From Caulobacter sp. FWC2 (GTDB taxonomy: Bacteria > Pseudomonadota > Alphaproteobacteria > Caulobacterales > Caulobacteraceae), in contig NZ_PEBF01000001.1 of the NCBI RefSeq assembly GCF_002742625.1, forward strand, positions 4,216,001 through 4,280,000: 64,000 nt of DNA, read 5' to 3'. Below are positions 62,796-64,000 of this stretch, one piece after another. Numbering within the stretch: position 1 is the stretch's first letter; every line of letters starts with the position of its first letter. The notes under the pieces were generated by a model that saw nothing but the letters and a program-made list of their open reading frames with translations, was not told the DNA's origin and did not search any database. The position numbers and the translations under genes are program-made.

Positions 62796-63596
62796 ATGCC
62801 GGCCAACGGGCGCAAGAGCATCTTCATCACCGGGGCCGCCAGCGGGATCGGCCTGGCCTGCGCCAAGCGCTTCGCCAGCGCCGGCTGGTTCATCGGGCTG
62901 TCGGACATCGACAAGACCGGGCTGAAGGCCGCCCTGCTGGCCATCGGACCGGACAACGGCTCCATCCATCCGCTGGACGTCCGCGACCGCGACGGCTGGG
63001 CCAACGCCCTGGGCGAATTCGGGCGGGAGACGGGCGGCAAGGCGGACGTGCTGCTCAACAACGCCGGGGTCGCGCGGTTCGGGGTGCTGGAGGATCTGTC
63101 CGACGCCGACTGCGACATCCAGATCGACGTCAACATCAAGGGCGTGATCAACGGCGCCCGCGCGGGCCTGCCGCTGCTGCAGGCGGCCGGCGGACGGCTG
63201 ATCAATATCGCCTCGTGCGCCGGGCTCTACGGCTCGCCGAAGCTGGCGGTCTATTCGGCCACCAAGTTCGCGGTGCGCGGCCTGTCCGAAGCCCTCGACG
63301 TCGAATACGCCCGCCACGGGGTCAGCGTCGCCTGCGTCATGCCGTGGTTCGTCGAGACGCCGATCCTGAACGCCGGGGCCTCAGGCTCAAACGAGCACAT
63401 GGCCGACGCCCTGCGGGCGGGCGGGATGGAGGTCTATCCCGTGGAGGACGCCGCCCAGGCGGTCTGGGACGCGGCGCACGGCAAGCTGCTGCACTACTTC
63501 GTGGGCAAGCGGGCGAAGCAGATGCGCTTCGCCACCAGCCACATGCCGAATGCGGTCAGGAAGCAGCTCCGCTCCCGGCCCCTACTGTCGTCTTGA
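62796..63596 (+). CDS. Short-chain dehydrogenase/reductase
   Basis: A 266-residue SDR starting at 62796 after GGGAGGGA. The cofactor motif is FITGAASGIG, the structural NNAG follows VLLNNAGVARFG, and the catalytic Ser-Tyr-Lys are in NIASCAG and VYSATKFAVRGL. It reduces or oxidises an alcohol or ketone with NAD(P). It stands alone behind a strong palindrome. Its 3' end overlaps the convergent SleB-type gene by 41 bases. Confidence 0.92.
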   Translation: MPANGRKSIFITGAASGIGLACAKRFASAGWFIGLSDIDKTGLKAALLAIGPDNGSIHPLDVRDRDGWANALGEFGRETGGKADVLLNNAGVARFGVLEDLSDADCDIQIDVNIKGVINGARAGLPLLQAAGGRLINIASCAGLYGSPKLAVYSATKFAVRGLSEALDVEYARHGVSVACVMPWFVETPILNAGASGSNEHMADALRAGGMEVYPVEDAAQAVWDAAHGKLLHYFVGKRAKQMRFATSHMPNAVRKQLRSRPLLSS

Positions 63597-64000
63597 GGCC
63601 TTCCAGCGGCGCGCGGTCGGACGAGACCGGGATCGCCTTGGTCGACGCCGGAGCCTTGGCCGACGTCGCCGAGGCCGGCGTCGTCTTGGCGGCCGTGGCG
63701 ATCGGGGCCGAAGCCGGCTCGGTCACCGCCGCGCCGATCGGGCCGCCCATGCCCGGAGCGTTCGTCGAGGCGGGCTCGACGCGACCCAGGGCGCTAGCGG
63801 CGTAGACTACCGGCGGACGACCGTCAGCCGTCAGGCTGGCGATCTCGGACGGCGCGATGTCGTCGGCGCTCGGCAGGCGCGAGGGCGCGTAGTTGGAGAC
63901 GCCGCCGCGACCGAAGCGATAGAAGATGTGCATGCCGACCTGGGCGACGCGCAACAGGCGCGGACCCCAGCCGGGCGAGACATTGGTCGTGTGGAAGTGC
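63556..64000 (-). CDS. SleB-type cell wall hydrolase, N-terminus beyond window
   Basis: The C-terminal part of a gene that begins beyond the right edge. The first visible residues include HFHTTNVSPGW and RVAQVGMHIFYRFGRGG, matching the hydrolase_2/SleB domain, which cleaves peptidoglycan. After that comes a low-complexity Pro/Ala/Thr-rich tail of about 110 residues to the stop at 63556. The stop lies inside the end of the SDR gene. The tail may be a disordered periplasmic extension. The N-terminal signal is outside the window. Confidence 0.8.
   Translation of the reverse strand, partial: HFHTTNVSPGWGPRLLRVAQVGMHIFYRFGRGGVSNYAPSRLPSADDIAPSEIASLTADGRPPVVYAASALGRVEPASTNAPGMGGPIGAAVTEPASAPIATAAKTTPASATSAKAPASTKAIPVSSDRAPLEGLKTTVGAGSGAAS

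Overview
The window is a GC-rich (roughly two-thirds G+C) bacterial chromosome segment from an alphaproteobacterium, most likely a Caulobacter species. The strongest evidence is a complete type IVb (Tad/Flp) pilus locus in the Caulobacter order pilA-cpaA-cpaB-cpaC-cpaD-cpaE-cpaF-cpaG-cpaH, with CtrA-like boxes (TTAA-N7-TTAA type) upstream of pilA and cpaB. No rRNA, tRNA, CRISPR array, integrase or transposase was recognised. This rests on sequence reading alone; no database search was run.

Layout. 1-6.4 kb: a left-truncated M10 metalloprotease, an AraC regulator divergent from a zinc alcohol dehydrogenase, small exported and unknown proteins, a pirin, and an Ala-rich lipoprotein with a broken frame. 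6.4-10.4 kb: an exported amidohydrolase, adenine deaminase, CorA and a DUF2199 protein. 10.4-15.3 kb: a lipid block on the minus strand (FadJ-type multifunctional enzyme, acyl-CoA ligase) followed by a DegT-fold protein that seems to lack its PLP lysine. 15.3-20 kb: an M61 peptidase and a DUF885 protein, with candidate small RNAs upstream of each. 20.1-21.1 kb: a small island with one unknown gene of atypical composition. 21-27 kb: a GH3 glycosidase, a truncated hemoglobin coupled to a 2OG-Fe dioxygenase, and a hybrid HWE histidine kinase.

27-31.8 kb holds the most interesting unit. A Fur-box-like dyad precedes a five-gene run: PepSY membrane protein, DUF2271 protein, DUF4198 protein, ApbE flavin transferase and a membrane-anchored diflavin reductase. 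The DUF2271 protein carries a DGVSGAT motif that matches the ApbE flavinylation site, so the run reads as an iron-regulated transmembrane electron-transfer chain ending in a covalently flavinylated periplasmic protein.

31.8-38.8 kb: an NlpC/P60-leucyl aminopeptidase pair, a TPR protein, a TetR/aldo-keto reductase pair and a clan GH-A glycosidase. 38.8-50.5 kb: the pilus locus, with a second pilin-like gene at its distal end and a divergent secretin-like-TadE-TadE operon. 50.5-56.2 kb: PabC/PabB, an Atg22-like MFS transporter, a tyrosine phosphatase and an acyltransferase. 56.3-64 kb: a DOPA-type dioxygenase, a divergent pair of DJ-1-fold genes (isonitrile hydratase-like enzyme and GlxA-type regulator), several small proteins, a nitrilase-DUF1003 pair, an SDR behind a perfect palindrome, and the C-terminus of a SleB-type hydrolase at the right edge.

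At least four families of palindromic intergenic repeats lie between genes and explain most non-coding sequence. The window otherwise shows ordinary, densely packed core genes.
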